Origin: Fratercula arctica | Lineage: Eukaryota; Chordata; Aves; Charadriiformes; Alcidae | Direction of reading: 5' to 3' | Length of the DNA: 64,000 nt | NCBI GenBank assembly: GCA_947846985.1 | Contig: CANTUZ010000002.1 | Location: 62,773,249 to 62,837,248 of the forward strand | Shown: piece after piece, positions 12,196 to 24,999 of the stretch | How positions within the stretch are numbered: the first letter of the stretch is position 1 | Layout of the letters: each line of letters starts with the position of its first letter | The notes under the pieces: generated by a model | Databases searched by the model: none | Seen by the model: only the letters and a program-made list of their open reading frames with translations | Told to the model about the DNA's origin: nothing | Made by a program: the position numbers and the translations under genes

Positions 12196-12615
12196 GATCA
12201 CAGAATCACAGAATGGTAGGGTTGGAAGGGACCTCTGGAGATCATCTAGTCCAACCCCCCTACCAGAGCAGGGTCACCTAGAGCAGGTTGCACAGGAACA
12301 CATCCAGGTGGGTTTTGAATGTCTCCAGAGACGGAGATTCCACCACCTCCCTGGGCAGCCTGTTCCAGTGCTCTGCCACCCTCAAAGAAGTTCCTCCTCA
12401 TGTTTAGATGGAACTTTCTGTGTTCAAGTCTGTGCCCGTTACCCCTTGTCCTCTCACTGGGCACCACTGAAAAGAGCCTGGCCCCATCCTCCTGACACCC
12501 AGCCTTTAAGTATTTATAAGCATGATAAGATCCCCCCTCAGTCGTCTTTTTTCCAGACTAAAAAGACTCAAATCCCTCAGCCTTTCTACATAAGAGAGGT
12601 GTTCCAGTCCCCTAA
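12196..12615 (-). mobile_element. CR1 LINE 3' end, antisense
   Basis: On the plus strand it begins with reverse-complement tail octamers (CACAGAATCACAGAATGG), then the CR1 blocks GGGTTGGAAGGGACCTCTGG and GATCATCTAGTCCAACCCCC. The 3' UTR/C-terminal blocks follow (CAGGTTGCACAGGAAC, GCAGCCTGTTCCAGTGCTCT, GTTCCTCCTCATGTTTAGAT). The element reads on the minus strand, with its 3' end at 12196 and its 5' truncation near 12615. It is closely similar to the 32490 copy over the first 200 bases, suggesting one fairly young subfamily. The plus-strand 148-codon frame crossing it is a shadow of the repeat. Confidence 0.97.
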
Positions 12616-12965
12616 TCAGATATAAAAAGGAGTGATGCCATTTACAGCATCTAGACCTTCACAGCAGAATCGGAGGATGAATGGGGCAGAAATTGGGCTT
12701 TACAGAAAGTAGCACACTAGAGACTAGTAATCAAAAGGGAAGCATTATCTCAGATACCAGCCTTTGCTAAAGTTTGTATGCCTTAGGCTATGTATACATT
12801 AACATCTAATAAAGCACAGTAGGAGCAGTTGATTCTAAGATTCTGTCATCCACACAATATACATTTCAGGTGCTTTTGTAGCTCTATTCTTTTTTCTTTG
12901 AATTTCCCTCTTTTTTCCCAGCATTTTGAGGAACATCTAGCCATTAATGAGACAGAAGTCTGAAA

Positions 12966-13500
12966 ATGGTTGTGAGAAAGATTAGTGGAAAATCAAAGTT
13001 AATAAAAGTGTTTCTAGAAACATTATTAAAAGTTTTTATTGTTGTATCAGCAAGATTTCACCAAGAATACTGTGTTCAGTTGTGGTCATCCTTGTCTGAA
13101 ACAAATGAGCTCAGCCTAGAAGATGCGCAAGGAAGGATCATCATGTCACTGGCAGAAGGGAGATTCCCACTTATGGAAAGCAACTAAAAGAGCCAACTAT
13201 GTTTAGCCAGGCAAAACAAAGCTGAGCAGGGAAATGATTGTCTCTGTAAATGGATCAGAAAGGTAAACACTAGCAAGGGAACAGTTCTTTAAGCTTAAGG
13301 ACAATGTTGACACAGAGCCAGTGGGCACATCCCGCCTATGAATACATTTACAACAGAAATTAGCAGGTGGATAGCCATCAGAAGAGTGAGGCTGTGAAAC
13401 AGATTTCTATCAGAGTATTGGGTCTTTATCAGAGTCAAACTTTTTTGGTATCAACCTTCATGGTTGCATGGAGACATGTAAGACTGGATGGTGCCGTTGC
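12966..13500 (+). mobile_element. Ancient CR1-type LINE relic, C-terminal and 3' part, sense
   Basis: At 13062-13100 the plus strand encodes an EYCVQLWSSL-like peptide, matching the LEYCVQxWSPxxKKDI block at the end of CR1 reverse transcriptase. Further on, 13286-13314 encodes FKLKDNVDT and 13354-13402 matches the segment that in old amniote CR1s reads roughly 'R-L-E-I-R-R-R-F-L-T-I-R'. Stops and frameshifts interrupt it. The order and spacing fit the CR1 ORF2 C-terminus followed by a short 3' part, but the octamer tail is gone. Divergence is clearly higher than in the antisense copies, so I infer an older insertion, perhaps one shared with turtles and crocodilians. Confidence 0.7.
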
Positions 13501-15308
13501 CTGAAAGGCAGATGCTGTGGGTAATCACCTGCAGTGCCATACGGTTCTGGTACAGAGGTACCTCCTCAGCTCTGTGCAATCCTGAATGATAGCTTGTAGA
13601 AAGAAAACACTAGATAAAATCCATCTGACTCCACCGGGCATACTACTGTGACCCTTTTGTTGTCTCAGGACTGGTGTGAGGAAGACTGATTTGCCTGGTG
13701 TTTACACTGAACCCAAGGTTGGACGCTTGTTTTGTGGCTTCTTTCCCACCAATTGCATTGATGCTGATAGTCCTTCCTGAGGTATTGCATTCTGGAAGCG
13801 AACCCCTGATCTGAATTGTGCAGTGCTACTGCATTCTGCTATTAGTAAAAGTGGATAATTTGGAATTTGGATGGACTCAGTAGGAGTTGTGAGAAAAAAA
13901 TTATTATTAACTATTATATATCAAATTTAATGAAATGTGAATAGCTTTTTGTTTTGTTACATACAACAGAGAGAAGAAATAATTATGGGCAAAAGAAATT
14001 TTAAAAAGCTGAACTGTGAATATATAGCACTCAGGATGAATAAATATTACCTGAAATTGATAATCCTATGAATCTACTTGGGGTAACAAGGGAATAATTG
14101 TCAATGTCTTTATAAGCTTCTGGCAAAATACTGTATTTTATATTTTATGGCACAGATTATGTATTATTAGTGCTGAGGGTTCCAATAAAGATTTCTGCTA
14201 CCCAGTTTCTAGTTTTTATCCTTGATTATGCTTTTAGGTGCTGTAGCATTTTATGGAATAACTAAATACAGATGGAAAAAGTCAATAATGCCATGGTATT
14301 TTAACTCGGCAGAAAGGTTGGTCCTGCCTCTACGCAGCCAGGTTGAGGAGCCTGGCCTTGACACAGCAAGCAGAGTCAGAGCCATGAGATGCATCCAAGC
14401 TGTCCAGAAAGACTTCTCAGCACATGTGTGCTTTGTCACTCACCCACACAACTGCCAGGGAATGGTCCATCTGGGTCTGCAGGATGCTCTGCTTTCATAC
14501 AACCTGCATTCTCACATATGGCAAAATAGGTGGATGTCCTCCAGCTATTCAGCAGCTGTCCAGTGCTCTTCTGGTAGCCCGGACTGGGAAATGGCCAAAA
14601 GGAAGAAGGATTCAGCAGTGAGATCCAACTGAAAAATCAGGAACAAGAATAATAATTTCTTTTCCTTTTTGATAGGGCTTTTAATATAGAAGTAAAATTC
14701 CTGAATAATTTTGTAATTAGTCATATCATATCATTTGTGTTATACAAATTTTGGGGAGAAAAAATTATTTTAAATAACCTTTGACACAAACAAATTGCTA
14801 GTGTATAGTACATGGGTGCTATATACATTTGTCTGACAGTATAAAAAATGTCATTTGTAAAGCTGCGGAACTCCTTGTCACAGGATGGTGTCTACACTGC
14901 ATGGATATGTTCAAAACAGAGCAAGCAAGCTGGCGTGGAAGAGAAATCTATCAAAGGTTTCCAATCCAGTAGAAGTTTCTGGTATTTAGCACACCTCAAA
15001 CCTTCAGATTTGAGAGGGAAAACTAGGAAACCTGTGGGAGTGAAATGGACGAGTACCAAATATACTAACCTTACTTCCGCATTCTTCCCCAGCAAGACGA
15101 GTGCAAAAATTAGTGAAGCAAGTTCAGACCTAAGCATGACAAGGTTTTTGACTTCAGACACACCCATTAAAGGATTAAAAATTTTATATCTAACTAAATG
15201 ACTATATAGGAAAAAAAGAAACAGATGAGAATTACATACATTTCTTTCTCTGGGGATGACATCCACTTTGTGTGAAAGTGGGGAAAAAAGGTACTCATTT
15301 AAAAAAAC

Positions 15309-15353
15309 AGGAGGGGGAGGAGAGGGAGCGTGTGGGGAAAAGGATGGGAAGGG
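15309..15353 (+). other. G-run-rich purine block
   Basis: Five runs of three or more G occur in 45 bases (GGAGGGGGAGGAGAGGG, GTGTGGGG, GATGGGAAGGG). One loop is eight bases, just outside the usual G-quadruplex definition. It could still fold weakly; I do not claim function. Confidence 0.5.
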
Positions 15354-15553
15354 TTATGATTTATTGCCTGCACACTGAGGAAGTCTCAGTAGATAAGCTA
15401 CAAATACATACAAAAAAGTTGTAATGGTAACAATGCATGTAGCAGCATTAGTTTATATGCAGTAAGGACTCGTTCAGCTCTGCCTTGCAGACTTAGGCTT
15501 TATGGGGGCCAGATGGATTTTGGGGGCAGTTGACTGAAAGCAATATCAGGAGA

Positions 15554-15570
15554 TTTTTTTTTTTTTTTTT
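15554..15570 (+). repeat. T17 homopolymer
   Basis: Seventeen consecutive T are followed by CCAG. It resembles a splice acceptor, but the sequence downstream hits a stop quickly and shows no exon character. Confidence 0.9.
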
Positions 15571-16339
15571 CCAGTTCTCTCTTAACTAGATGAAGAGTGA
15601 GTAGGTTGGTGTACCTCCACTTCTCAATTTTGCAAGGCTAGAAAACCTTGAAGCTTAATGTCATTGGAATGAAACACCCAGACATACAGGAACTGTACAG
15701 GTGTATTTGAATTCATCAGGACTCTCGAATCAGCTTGAACTAAGCTAGTAGATTTTTTTTCTTCAAATCATTTTAATGCCATGTTTGCAGCAGCATGAGT
15801 CTATAGAGAGCTCTTGAAATGGGGAGAAAATGACAAGTAGCTTAAAGGAACTAAACTTATGTTTGATTTGAGCTCTGAGTGACAGCTGAGGTCAACAGTT
15901 TCCTAAATTTTTTGCCAATGGCAGTTAATCATACGAGGCAAAAAACCCAAACCAATGTATTCAGATTGCTAAATTTCACGTTATAACTATCCCTCCTTTA
16001 GAAATAGCCAGGTGAGGTCAAACGGTGGTTGAGTAATGTCTTCTTCCTCACCTATGTGGCCTGCTAGCTTCATTTTTTTTCTTATCTTACCTTGGGTCAT
16101 AGCAGAGAGTGGAGCCCAAAGAAGAAGAATTCCATCCAAAATCCATGCTGCCTCCAGAAAGTAATTTGTGGAAAGTAGATGGCAAACCAATCAAAATGTC
16201 TCATCAGCAAAATTAGTATTTATGAAATTAGTGATGGAGCAGAACTGGCAGAGTGATTGCATTATAAACACTCAAAATGTAGGGGGAGGGAACAGAAATT
16301 TTGCTCATTTTCCCTCCCACTGCTAAAGCACTGTATTTA

Positions 16340-16760
16340 ATTGACTTACAATTTTTCCCCTAATATATTTCTTTATGAAACCTGCCTTGAGCAACGGATA
16401 CATGATTGTTCACCGAGGGTTGTGCCTCATTTGTTCCTGTAGATTGTGCCTAATTAACGCTAACTTGTCTGTACATAAAAAGTACAATAGGCTGTCCTTT
16501 CCAATTTAATTCCGACAGTTTAATCGAATCTGTATTCTTTCAAAAATAATTAGATCATTTACACTTCATTAACATGTAATGTAATGTTGAGGCATTCATC
16601 ATAATGATTTCTTATTTTTCTTGTGCAATATTATCTCCTCTAATGAAACTGTTAACACCATGCATGTCTTAATTAGCTTTATCATATCACTGACAATTTC
16701 AGGGAGAGCTACATTTTTACAAATGAAATTAAATTAGTTCAATAGGTATATTTGAAGAAG
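16340..16760. promoter_or_regulatory. Candidate conserved enhancer block rich in homeodomain cores
   Basis: About 400 bases of unique AT-rich DNA with no long homopolymers carry many ATTA/TAAT homeodomain cores. Examples are TAATTAAC at 16451, TTAATTAG at 16669, TAATGAAA at 16641, and further TAAT/ATTA words near 16550-16600 and 16730. This composition is typical of vertebrate developmental enhancers in gene deserts. I cannot align it, so conservation is inferred from texture only. No open frame of interest covers it. Confidence 0.35.
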
Positions 16761-19700
16761 AATATGCTCTATTAATGCAAAAATATTAGAAACAGGCTTA
16801 CCTTTATGTACCATCTAGCAGTTTCTAGAGTAATTTTTTTCCCATCTCTGTCTCTCAGCGATGATATGTCTAATGTGCAAGGATCACTTTTTTCTTTCCT
16901 CATCCTAAACAAAGTGATGATAGGCTTCTCTCAAATATATAAAGCCATCATAAGAAACACTCATAATAAGAAAACAGAGACCGTAGCACACCTTCCCTGC
17001 TCACAACCAAATCCCTTCGATTTTGGGAGGAGTTCCTGTGCGTATCTTGGCGTCCCACCTCCAAATGCCTCTGAAAGCATTGTTTGTGGATTAAAGCTGT
17101 GAAGGAATTCTCTGATCCACTTTGTGTAGGACGTATTCACAGTATCTGTGTTTGCAAACCTTGGCCGAAAACGAGTGGTTCTAGGGTCTATAAGAAGCCA
17201 CTACTCCCATGGACCTGGAAACCTCCATGTTATGTTAGCATACATCTTTCAACAAGTATTTACAAGCCATTCACATTCTGACAATATTCTTGCAACCAAG
17301 GATGTGTTTGTAAATGTTAATACAAAGATTCCCATGAAGCATCTCCTGGAAGGTCCTGAGTACCCATAACTTCAAAGGAAAGCCAGTGACAGTGTTGTGT
17401 TCAGTATTTTGTAGGAAGCATTCTGCACCCACCTGGACTGAGCTTTAAACTAGCTGAAGATCCTAAAATGTTTTAGAGGCAGATAAGCTTCTTTCCCTCA
17501 ACTCTTGCAGTCTTGCCAACACAAGGAATGTGTCATATTCCTGTCTACTGCAGTTGAATGAATATTTTGAAGCAAAATAAAAATTGCAGTCAATTGTTAG
17601 AATAAAATAAACAGATTTGTTGCTATCAGTATTCATCACCTCTTTCATTTTGTTCTTAATGGATACTTGTAAAAAATTATTTATTCAAAGAATTTCTCCT
17701 GAGTGTGAAAAATCTGGAAAGTACATGAGTGAAGATTATGCAAATGTGGGAGGAATCTTACTGAAATCCGTGTGACCATATTACGTCCAAAAGTAGCCAG
17801 TGGCAAGTAGTAACCAAGACAGAGTGTATACATATGGTTCACAAACAAACCATAGGTGGGAACATCAGAGAACAATTTTGAACAAGAAAAAACTCTGTAA
17901 ATATGAGAGTTCATCTGAGAACAATTTATAAGCAAGCTAGAAGGCTAAATTAATCAAACTATTTGCTATAAATAGATTCACTAGCACTAACTGCTTCTAC
18001 TCACTTTGCAAAACTGAAGCAGAGATAATTGTATTCATTTCTCTTTATTTATGTACTGTCAAAGGTTGTTGTACAAAGTCTGTTGGACCATTACTGATAA
18101 AATTGATAATGATAGTACCTTTGAGTCCCAGAGGTCTCATCAGCCTTTTAAAAGAAAATGCTACAGATCACTTTTAATAAATTTTAATACACCGTACTAA
18201 AATCCATGGACATAATGTAGATCAAAAGTCAAATTCTGACCCTTTCATGCTAACCTGCAATAGCTTTTAATTTCCCTAGTCCTATTTTGTGTTTTAAGGA
18301 ATTATAGTATATACTGAACACTTATATCGTATCATTGATTTTTTGATCTTTTCTCACTAACATTTTGACTGTTGATTTTCAGTTTTCTTGATGCTGCTTT
18401 TTTTAAAATAGTAGTGTAACTTATCCAAGGCTTATTAATGCATCAGCATAACGTCAAGGAAACAGTGTTTAGCCCACTTTTTCAACATTAACATGTAAAT
18501 AAAATTTCCAAGAAAAAGGAAATCAGTCACAAGAAAATGACAAATACCAGGTTCAGGGTTTTGTGTATGAGTTAGGTTTTTTTCCTTTCCCTGAGCAGCT
18601 TGAGAGCTTGAGAATGTGGAGTTTTAAGAGGACTGAGGAAAAAACCAAGTGGGCTATTTGCCCACTTTCAGTTGAACCATATTACCAGAAGTGCTCCAGT
18701 GTTTCCTGATGGATTTTTAAAGTTCTTGCCACTTTCTTTGATTTATCACTTTAAAGTAGTTAACACTACTTTCAACTGTTACCACCAAATATTATATCTG
18801 TTGTTAGTTTTGCATGACAAGCCATCTTTATAATGTTTTAATTTGTTTAATTTTATCATATCGTTAGGAAAGAATTGATCAAAATCAGCAATTCTAAGAA
18901 CCTGCAGAGAATTAAGCATGCGCCATGAGAGGAAGGAAAGGGATATGTAGATATTAATTTTGAAGTAGAAAGAAAAAAGTCCCAGCTTATTCCGGTTTAA
19001 CATAGGAAGCTTCAACTGCCCTGGTTATGGTGCCACCACCTCTTTCAGTACTGTGAGTTCTCCTCCTTTATTTCTTCCTACATTCTCCAAAGATGTCATA
19101 CCTTGAGTCAGCAAATGACCAAATCTGAAAGCTTTTGGAGACCTTTTTTGATCAATTTTGGCAAATGTAAGGCAAAAAAAAAAATTCCTTCCCTAACGCG
19201 TTCCTAAGAATGGACTGATTCGTAGATGAATCTATTTAAATGAAAATCTTATTAATTTGCTATTAGGGAAAAAAGCACATGTATTTCTACAGTGGTTTTA
19301 TGTTGGTTAATCACATGCAGCATGCAAACAACTGAGACGGGTAAGTAGGAGATCTATAGGGTTCTTGTAGCCTTTTTAAGATACTGAGCAATCCCTCTGG
19401 TTCTTTTTTTATTTTTTTTCTTTTAGATCCTGATTTGCATGTTAGATGAGCGTTTGCTAACTTGTACTGGCTTTGGTTTCAGATACTGACCATTTGTTTG
19501 GATGTATTCTGCTGGCATACTTAGCACTTACACGTGCATGACAGGCAATAGGCTTACACCTGTAGTTATGTGCTGGCAGATTTATAGAGGCAACACTAAC
19601 ATGGCTGCTTTCATGCTTTCCGACCTTTCTGCTTGCTGTCACGCTACTCAGTAGGTAGAGCCTAGGAAACTCCCATTCTCCCAAAACATCCTGGACTGCT

Positions 19701-20633
19701 GACCAAGATGAAGGAATTTCTAATATTTATTTCGTATTGTATTCTGGTAACATCCACTAGAGCCATCATTCACTACTCACAATTCCCATTTCAAAACTTT
19801 TCACATTTTAACAAAGCATCCAATCCAAAGTGCGTTAGTTTGCAGAAGTGGAGCTCATGGGCACAGTACTTTTTCTCTTTAAAGTTCTCACACCATCCCA
19901 TGTAAATAAGTAAGGATTATGAACCCCTCATTTTACAGCAGTGAAAACTGAAACAGATATTAAAAGCCATTTTCATACAGAAGTTAGGCTAACTGTAAAA
20001 AAAGTTCCCAACAAGCTCAGTCCAGGCTGTCATTTTTTCAGTAGGAAATGGTAAACTTGGAGAAATTGAGAAAATTTAGGCCTGCATCATGAATATACTC
20101 TCAGTAGCATGATATGCAAAATGTGGAGCATCTACAAGTGAACTAATTTCAAAATGAATTATAGATTTGCCCGATGTCTTACAAGCTTTACCCTTACAAT
20201 TGACTTGACATTAGAACCTGCTGTTTGGAATTCTTCATTTTGTAACAATGGATATTCTTTCTCAGCATAAATACTATGACATTTGAGAAAGCTAGAATAA
20301 TGGTTTAAAAAAAAATAAGTAAAAAAATGCATACGATTTAATGATACATTATAATAATATAGCCCTAAAGGTAAGAGACCCAGGTAAAACACATTGTCAG
20401 ATTATTCCATGAATAAATGAATGCTGATTTTTACCACCAATGTAAGGGTAAATTTATTATGTTAATTATTATATTAAGTGTTAAGTATTATATTAAGTAT
20501 TAAGGCCAAATTATTATATTTACTACTATTTTTTTCCATCTGCTTCAGATGAGGGAAGAGTCTAGATCTCCTGTGCTAAGAGAGGAAATGTTAATGCTGA
20601 CTTCTTCAGAGGCATTTCTCACATAACAAAGTT
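16761..20633. other. Unique non-coding stretch
   Basis: No family or gene is recognised. Short frames on both strands are interrupted and motif-free. Near 20450-20520 there is a very AT-rich patch with repeated TATTATATTAAG words. Confidence 0.5.
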
Positions 20634-21550
20634 AGAATCATAGAATCAGAATAGTTTGGGTTGGAAGGGACCTTTAAAGGTCATCTAGTCCAACTCCCCT
20701 GCAATGAGCAGGAACTTCTTCAACTAGATCAGGTTGCTCAGAGCCCTAGTGTTTCACCACCCACATTGTAAAAAAATTTCTTCCTTATATCTATTCTAAA
20801 TCTTCTGTCTTTTAGTTTAAAGACATTACTCCTTGTCCTATCACAACAGGCCTTGCTAAAAACTTTGTCCCCATATTTCCCATAGGCCCTCTTTAAGTAC
20901 TGGAAGGCTTAATAGGTCTCCCCGGAGCCTTCTTTTCTCCAGGCTGAACAACCCCAACTCTCTCAGCCTGTCCTCCTAGCAGAGGTGCTCCAGCCCTCTG
21001 GACCCGCTTCAACAGGTCTATGTCCTTCTTATGTTGGGGGCTCCAGAGCTGGGCACAGTACTCCAGGTGGGGTCTCACCAAAGCAGAGTAGAGGGGCAGA
21101 ATCCCCTCCCTCGATATGCTGGCCACGCTTCTTTTGATGCAGCCCAGTATGCGGATGACTTTCTGGGCTACAAGCGCACATTGTCAGCTCATGTCCACCA
21201 TGATACTGGGGGTTACCCCAATCCAGGTGCAGGACCCTGCACTTGGCCTTGGTGAACCTCATGAGGTTCACACAGGTCCACTTCTCAAGCCTGTCCAGGT
21301 CCCTCTGGATGGCGTCCCTTCCCTCAGGTGTGTCCGACCGCACCACTCAGCTTGGTGTCATCTGCAAACTTGCTGAGGGTGCACTCAATCCCACTGTCTA
21401 TGTCATTGATGAAGGTATTGAACAGTACTGGTCCCAGTACAGACCCCTGAGGGACACCACTTGTCACCGATCTCCATCTGAACGTTGAGTCATTGACCAC
21501 TACCCTCTGGATGCAACCATCCAACCAATTCCTCATCCACCAAACAGTCC
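20634..21550 (-). mobile_element. CR1 LINE, 5'-truncated, antisense (~0.9 kb)
   Basis: The 3' tail appears on the plus strand as AGAATCATAGAATCAGAATA, followed by GGTTGGAAGGGACCTTTAAA and GGTCATCTAGTCCAACTCCC. The element then runs through the 3' UTR into the reverse transcriptase C-terminal half, ending near 21550. It is a retrotransposon copied by target-primed reverse transcription, and the 5' truncation is normal for CR1. The tail block (GACCTTTAAAGGTCATC) differs from the 12.2- and 32.5-kb copies, so a different subfamily is likely. Confidence 0.97.
20893..21536 (-). pseudogene. CR1 ORF2 reverse transcriptase remnant
   Basis: This is the C-terminal half of the CR1 polyprotein, read on the minus strand in three disjoint frames. 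The first frame (21536-21324) holds [15 protein letters not shown] at residues 26-40 and the catalytic FADD box at residues 57-60 (21357-21368), the CR1 form of the YxDD motif. A frameshift after the FADD box moves reading to the second frame (21346-21029), with the thumb-like segment ending in a CRVLHL motif. The third frame (21126-20893) carries [16 protein letters not shown]. An intact enzyme would reverse-transcribe CR1 RNA at the nick made by the endonuclease domain. Here the N-terminal endonuclease and fingers are absent and frameshifts prevent activity. Confidence 0.93.
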
Positions 21551-22768
21551 ACTCACAAGCATATAGTTAAGCACTGGAAATCAGATTACAGCATTTTTCT
21601 AAACCATAGAAAGAATCACCAGTGGAAGACTGGTAACTAATATCATTTTATGTACACTTTTCAATAAATATGTTAATTTATCCTATGAACAGATTTATTT
21701 GAGAATGTAGTGTTATTTTTGGTGCTGTATTTGTGTAGTTAAGGCTTGATCCTCCCTTATCAAGGGGGTTATAAATGATTAACATATCTGAAAAATAAAA
21801 CTCTTATTAATATGCCTAAGTATGGATTTAGAGCTCTATGTTTAGGTAATCAACCCTGGCCTTCATCATGTCATGTCAGTTTACAGGTATTTGGTATATT
21901 TGTGTTTGGATTAAAATTTCTTTTTTAGTATCATTATTCTCTTCCAATTGATATCTTTCAGACTCTCCATTTCTTGGGTATGTGCCATGTCAGGTATTCT
22001 TGCATAATGATTTCTATGGGCAAGCTAAATTGAGTTCAGTTGTTTATACAGTATCTATTTGATTTATGTCTATATTTGTTTGTGATTGTCTTTATGGTTG
22101 TTAGTGTTAATTAGAGAATCAATAAAAAAGATTTTTTAATGAAATGAATATATAGAAAAACACTCTGTTATAATATACAGTGTTATTTCTATAACCCAAT
22201 ATCAATACCCTGTATCACTTCCTTTTCACAGCCTTACTGTGAAAATCTACTGGAAGATATTTCAGAGATACACAAAGGAGCCTTTTGCTTCTTTTGTAAA
22301 GTAACTCATGGGAACATCTTTAAGTTTTCCAACATAATCATTATTTGTTACAGAACTACAAGTCCAGGGAAAAGAACCTGTAGCTCTGCTCTTAAATTTT
22401 TTCCAGATCTTTCATTCTTCTTTTCCGCATCTCGTACTCAATTCATTCTTCAGGCTTGTGGCACCATGAAGCTTCTCCTAAGGTCACCTGATAATAACAA
22501 TACTCCTATTGTGCATCTCCTTTGTATTTATGTGTTTGGGCACCAATTTGCCAAAGCACTGTGAGACCTTCTCAGTTACATGCTTAATCCTATTCCTTCA
22601 TTGATACACTCAGAGTTCAGCACATACTAACTAGTAAACATTTTTCTGAATTATGCCCTTAAAGCTCTGCAACAAAGTGCAGCTTTGTTTCCCTGTAGCT
22701 GATACCGCATCATCCTTCCAGGTGGCAGAATCACCCCTTTTTGAGTCAAAATTTTTGCTGGGAAAAAT
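21551..22768. other. Unique AT-rich stretch between two CR1 copies
   Basis: Nothing recognised. It is strongly AT-rich around 21600-22200 and lacks open frames of interest. Confidence 0.5.
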
Positions 22769-22960
22769 CGTAGAATCATAAAACAATTGGAGTTACGAGG
22801 GAACTCTAGAATGTCTCTAGTCCAAACTCTTGCCCAAATCAGATGTAAATTCAAAGTTAAATCATGTTGCTTTGGGCCTTGTCCAGTTCAGTTTTGAAAT
22901 CAATTTGGTGATGGGAGGGATCTGAGACAAATCCCAGACCATTCCTGTCTAGCTTGCTAA
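22769..22960 (-). mobile_element. Eroded CR1 3' end, antisense
   Basis: TAGAATCATAAAACAATTGG, GAGTTACGAGGGAACTCTAG and AATGTCTCTAGTCCAAACTC follow the CR1 tail order (octamer, 'gttggaagggacctct', 'ctagtccaac'). TTAAATCATGTTGCTTTGGG and CCTTGTCCAGTTCAGTTTTG match the next block, where CR1 has 'ggttgctcagggccttgtccag'. Many substitutions separate it from the cleaner copies, so it is older. The boundary near 22960 is approximate. Confidence 0.85.
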
Positions 22961-24990
22961 AAATGTAGTAGGGCATCATATTAAAATCTGTATCTCCTTC
23001 CAAAGAAAAGAGAGCTTAAGAAGATACAGACTATTTGTTTTCAGTTGGGTTTTTTTTGTTTGTTTGTTTGGGGTTTTTTTGTTACAACCCAACTAAAATT
23101 ATTTCTGCTTTTCAGTATCTGTGTCTCCACAGCCATTCTGAGACATTTGATAAATGCAGGGGGTCTGGGTTTTGTTTTGGTCTTCTGTGTCTTTTTTTAG
23201 TTCAGTTTTCTCTCCACCATTTGCTCACCTCTCTACTACGTCGTTTAAACTGATACTAACCTATTTGTATAATCATACTGTAAAAGAGCCTGCTCACCAC
23301 CATAACACTAGGAGCTGCGCTAACAAAAGAGGCAGAGATCCCAGTTGCTTCTGAGCTTAGTCTGCGACCTCCGATCGTATGGACTCCTTCTCCCATCCCT
23401 GTAAATCCCCCACTTGCCTCTCTCCTTTCCTTTGCTGCCTCTGTGGTGCCTCCCCACTGGATCCAGGTGTAGCAGCCGCAACATCTCTGGTCATGGCATT
23501 GCTCATGACGAAGAGAGACAACACTGCTATTGCTGCTTCTCAGCTCCTCTTTGGTCAAAACAGCTCAGTGTTGGCCAGCTTGGCTTCCTCTCCTACTCTG
23601 CTCTGGAGCATCGGGGTAGTTGAGGCAGCTTTGACTGGGGACAAAAGCCCCAGGGCTTGAGGGAAAGTGAAGGGAGGAAACTGATTTCACCCCTCCTTTA
23701 ATCTCTAGCCACTGGCTGGTGTTTTCCGGCTAAAAATCTGTAACCCTCAAATCAGTTTCAGCAATCAGAGCCCAGAGGGGTTCAAAGCAGCTCAATACAG
23801 TAGCAGTCTTTAAGTGCTAAACAGTCCATAAACGTGACCCACTTTGGATCTTGCAAGACGGGTATTGATGAGATAGCTAAAACACGATTCATCCCAATAT
23901 ACTTTTGTTATGTACAGATACTTCCAGTCTCTGCTTTCCCAGGCAGGCTCCTAGGTATTCAATCAAATGTTTTTTTACTGTATTCTCTCTTTTTTTTTTT
24001 CCTAGGAGATATTTTTACATCATATGTTACTAGAAACTTATTACATAAACATACAAAGACGGGCAAGGTTTTCTGTGCTCCGAAGTGGCAGCTGTGGCTC
24101 CCTGAGTCATAGCCGAGCCAGTTTGAATCCAAGGGGACCACTGACGGCTGAACCTCATGGTGTCTTAGTTTCTGTGATTGGAGTGCTCTGAGCTAGCCAC
24201 CATAAAGCACAGAGATGTCAACATCTCCTGCAGCAGCAAGCCTGGGTAAGAGGGTAGGCACAACCTACGGGCAGCAGGGGGGCACAGCCTGGCACAGTGG
24301 AGAAGCAGACATACTGGGTCTCTACTCATCAGATCCACACAACAGGGCCATACACTTTTCTGTCAGTAAGGATACAGGGTAGCAGCAGTATAAAATTTAG
24401 GGAAAGTCCTTTTCATTATTTAGGTCAGGTTTCCAGAGGAGCTGTCTTCATACCATTTGCCCTGCTATGCACACAATAAAATTGCAAAATCTTTAAGAAT
24501 AGACACGGATGCTATAAAATGCCCTCTTTACAACCAAAAAGCACACTTTGTAAATATCCCAGAGCAGGACAAGGGCTGAATGAATCAGTTTGCTGAATCA
24601 CATTTTAATCCTCTCTGGAATGTCACTAGGCTTTCCCAGCCGACATTTGCTCTATAGTCTTTGCACCAGGTTGTCACCTGTTATGCCAGCGTAATTCTAA
24701 AGTAAACTACAGCAATGTTACTACAGTTTTGTATTTGTCTGAGTGAAAGCAGCATCCAGCCGTTTGATGGCAAGGTATGACGGGGAGATGGACTGTAGCA
24801 CCATTTGCCTGTAGGAATTGTTAAAGCTGAGACAGGGTTGCTAAACTGATTAGAAAAGAAGCCTGAAAATACTTTTTCCAGTGTTCCTACAGGAGTCAGC
24901 TCCCCAAGTTTTACACTGCCAGGGGAAGGTGTCTGACAGCAGTGAGCTCGCCTTGCCATCCGTGAGGAGGGAGCCAGCAGCAACGTGATG
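22961..24990. other. Unique non-coding stretch, locally GC-richer
   Basis: Between 23290 and 23700 base composition rises and open frames lengthen on both strands, but none carries a recognisable motif. At 23984-24005 a T-rich run ending TTCCTAG resembles a splice acceptor; the frame after it closes after 36 codons with no recognisable product. Confidence 0.45.
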
Positions 24991-24999
24991 GGAGCAGTT

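Larger units (their letters stand above)
13501..16339. other. Unique non-coding stretch with simple-sequence patches
   Basis: No gene or repeat family is recognised. A 136-codon plus-strand frame (14222-14632) has no motif and a weak start. A purine-rich, G-run block lies at 15309-15353 and a T-run at 15554-15570. Confidence 0.5.

Noticed and set aside
12179..12625. 148-codon plus-strand frame
   Set aside because: It lies almost wholly on the antisense side of a CR1 tail, so it is a repeat shadow.
14222..14632. 136-codon plus-strand open frame
   Set aside because: No recognisable domain, weak start, and an overlapping frame on the opposite strand of similar quality.
23980..24112. Strong acceptor-like pyrimidine tract and 36-codon frame
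   Set aside because: The frame is short, the peptide is unrecognised, and similar tracts occur at 15571, 28979 and 45560, so it is not distinctive.
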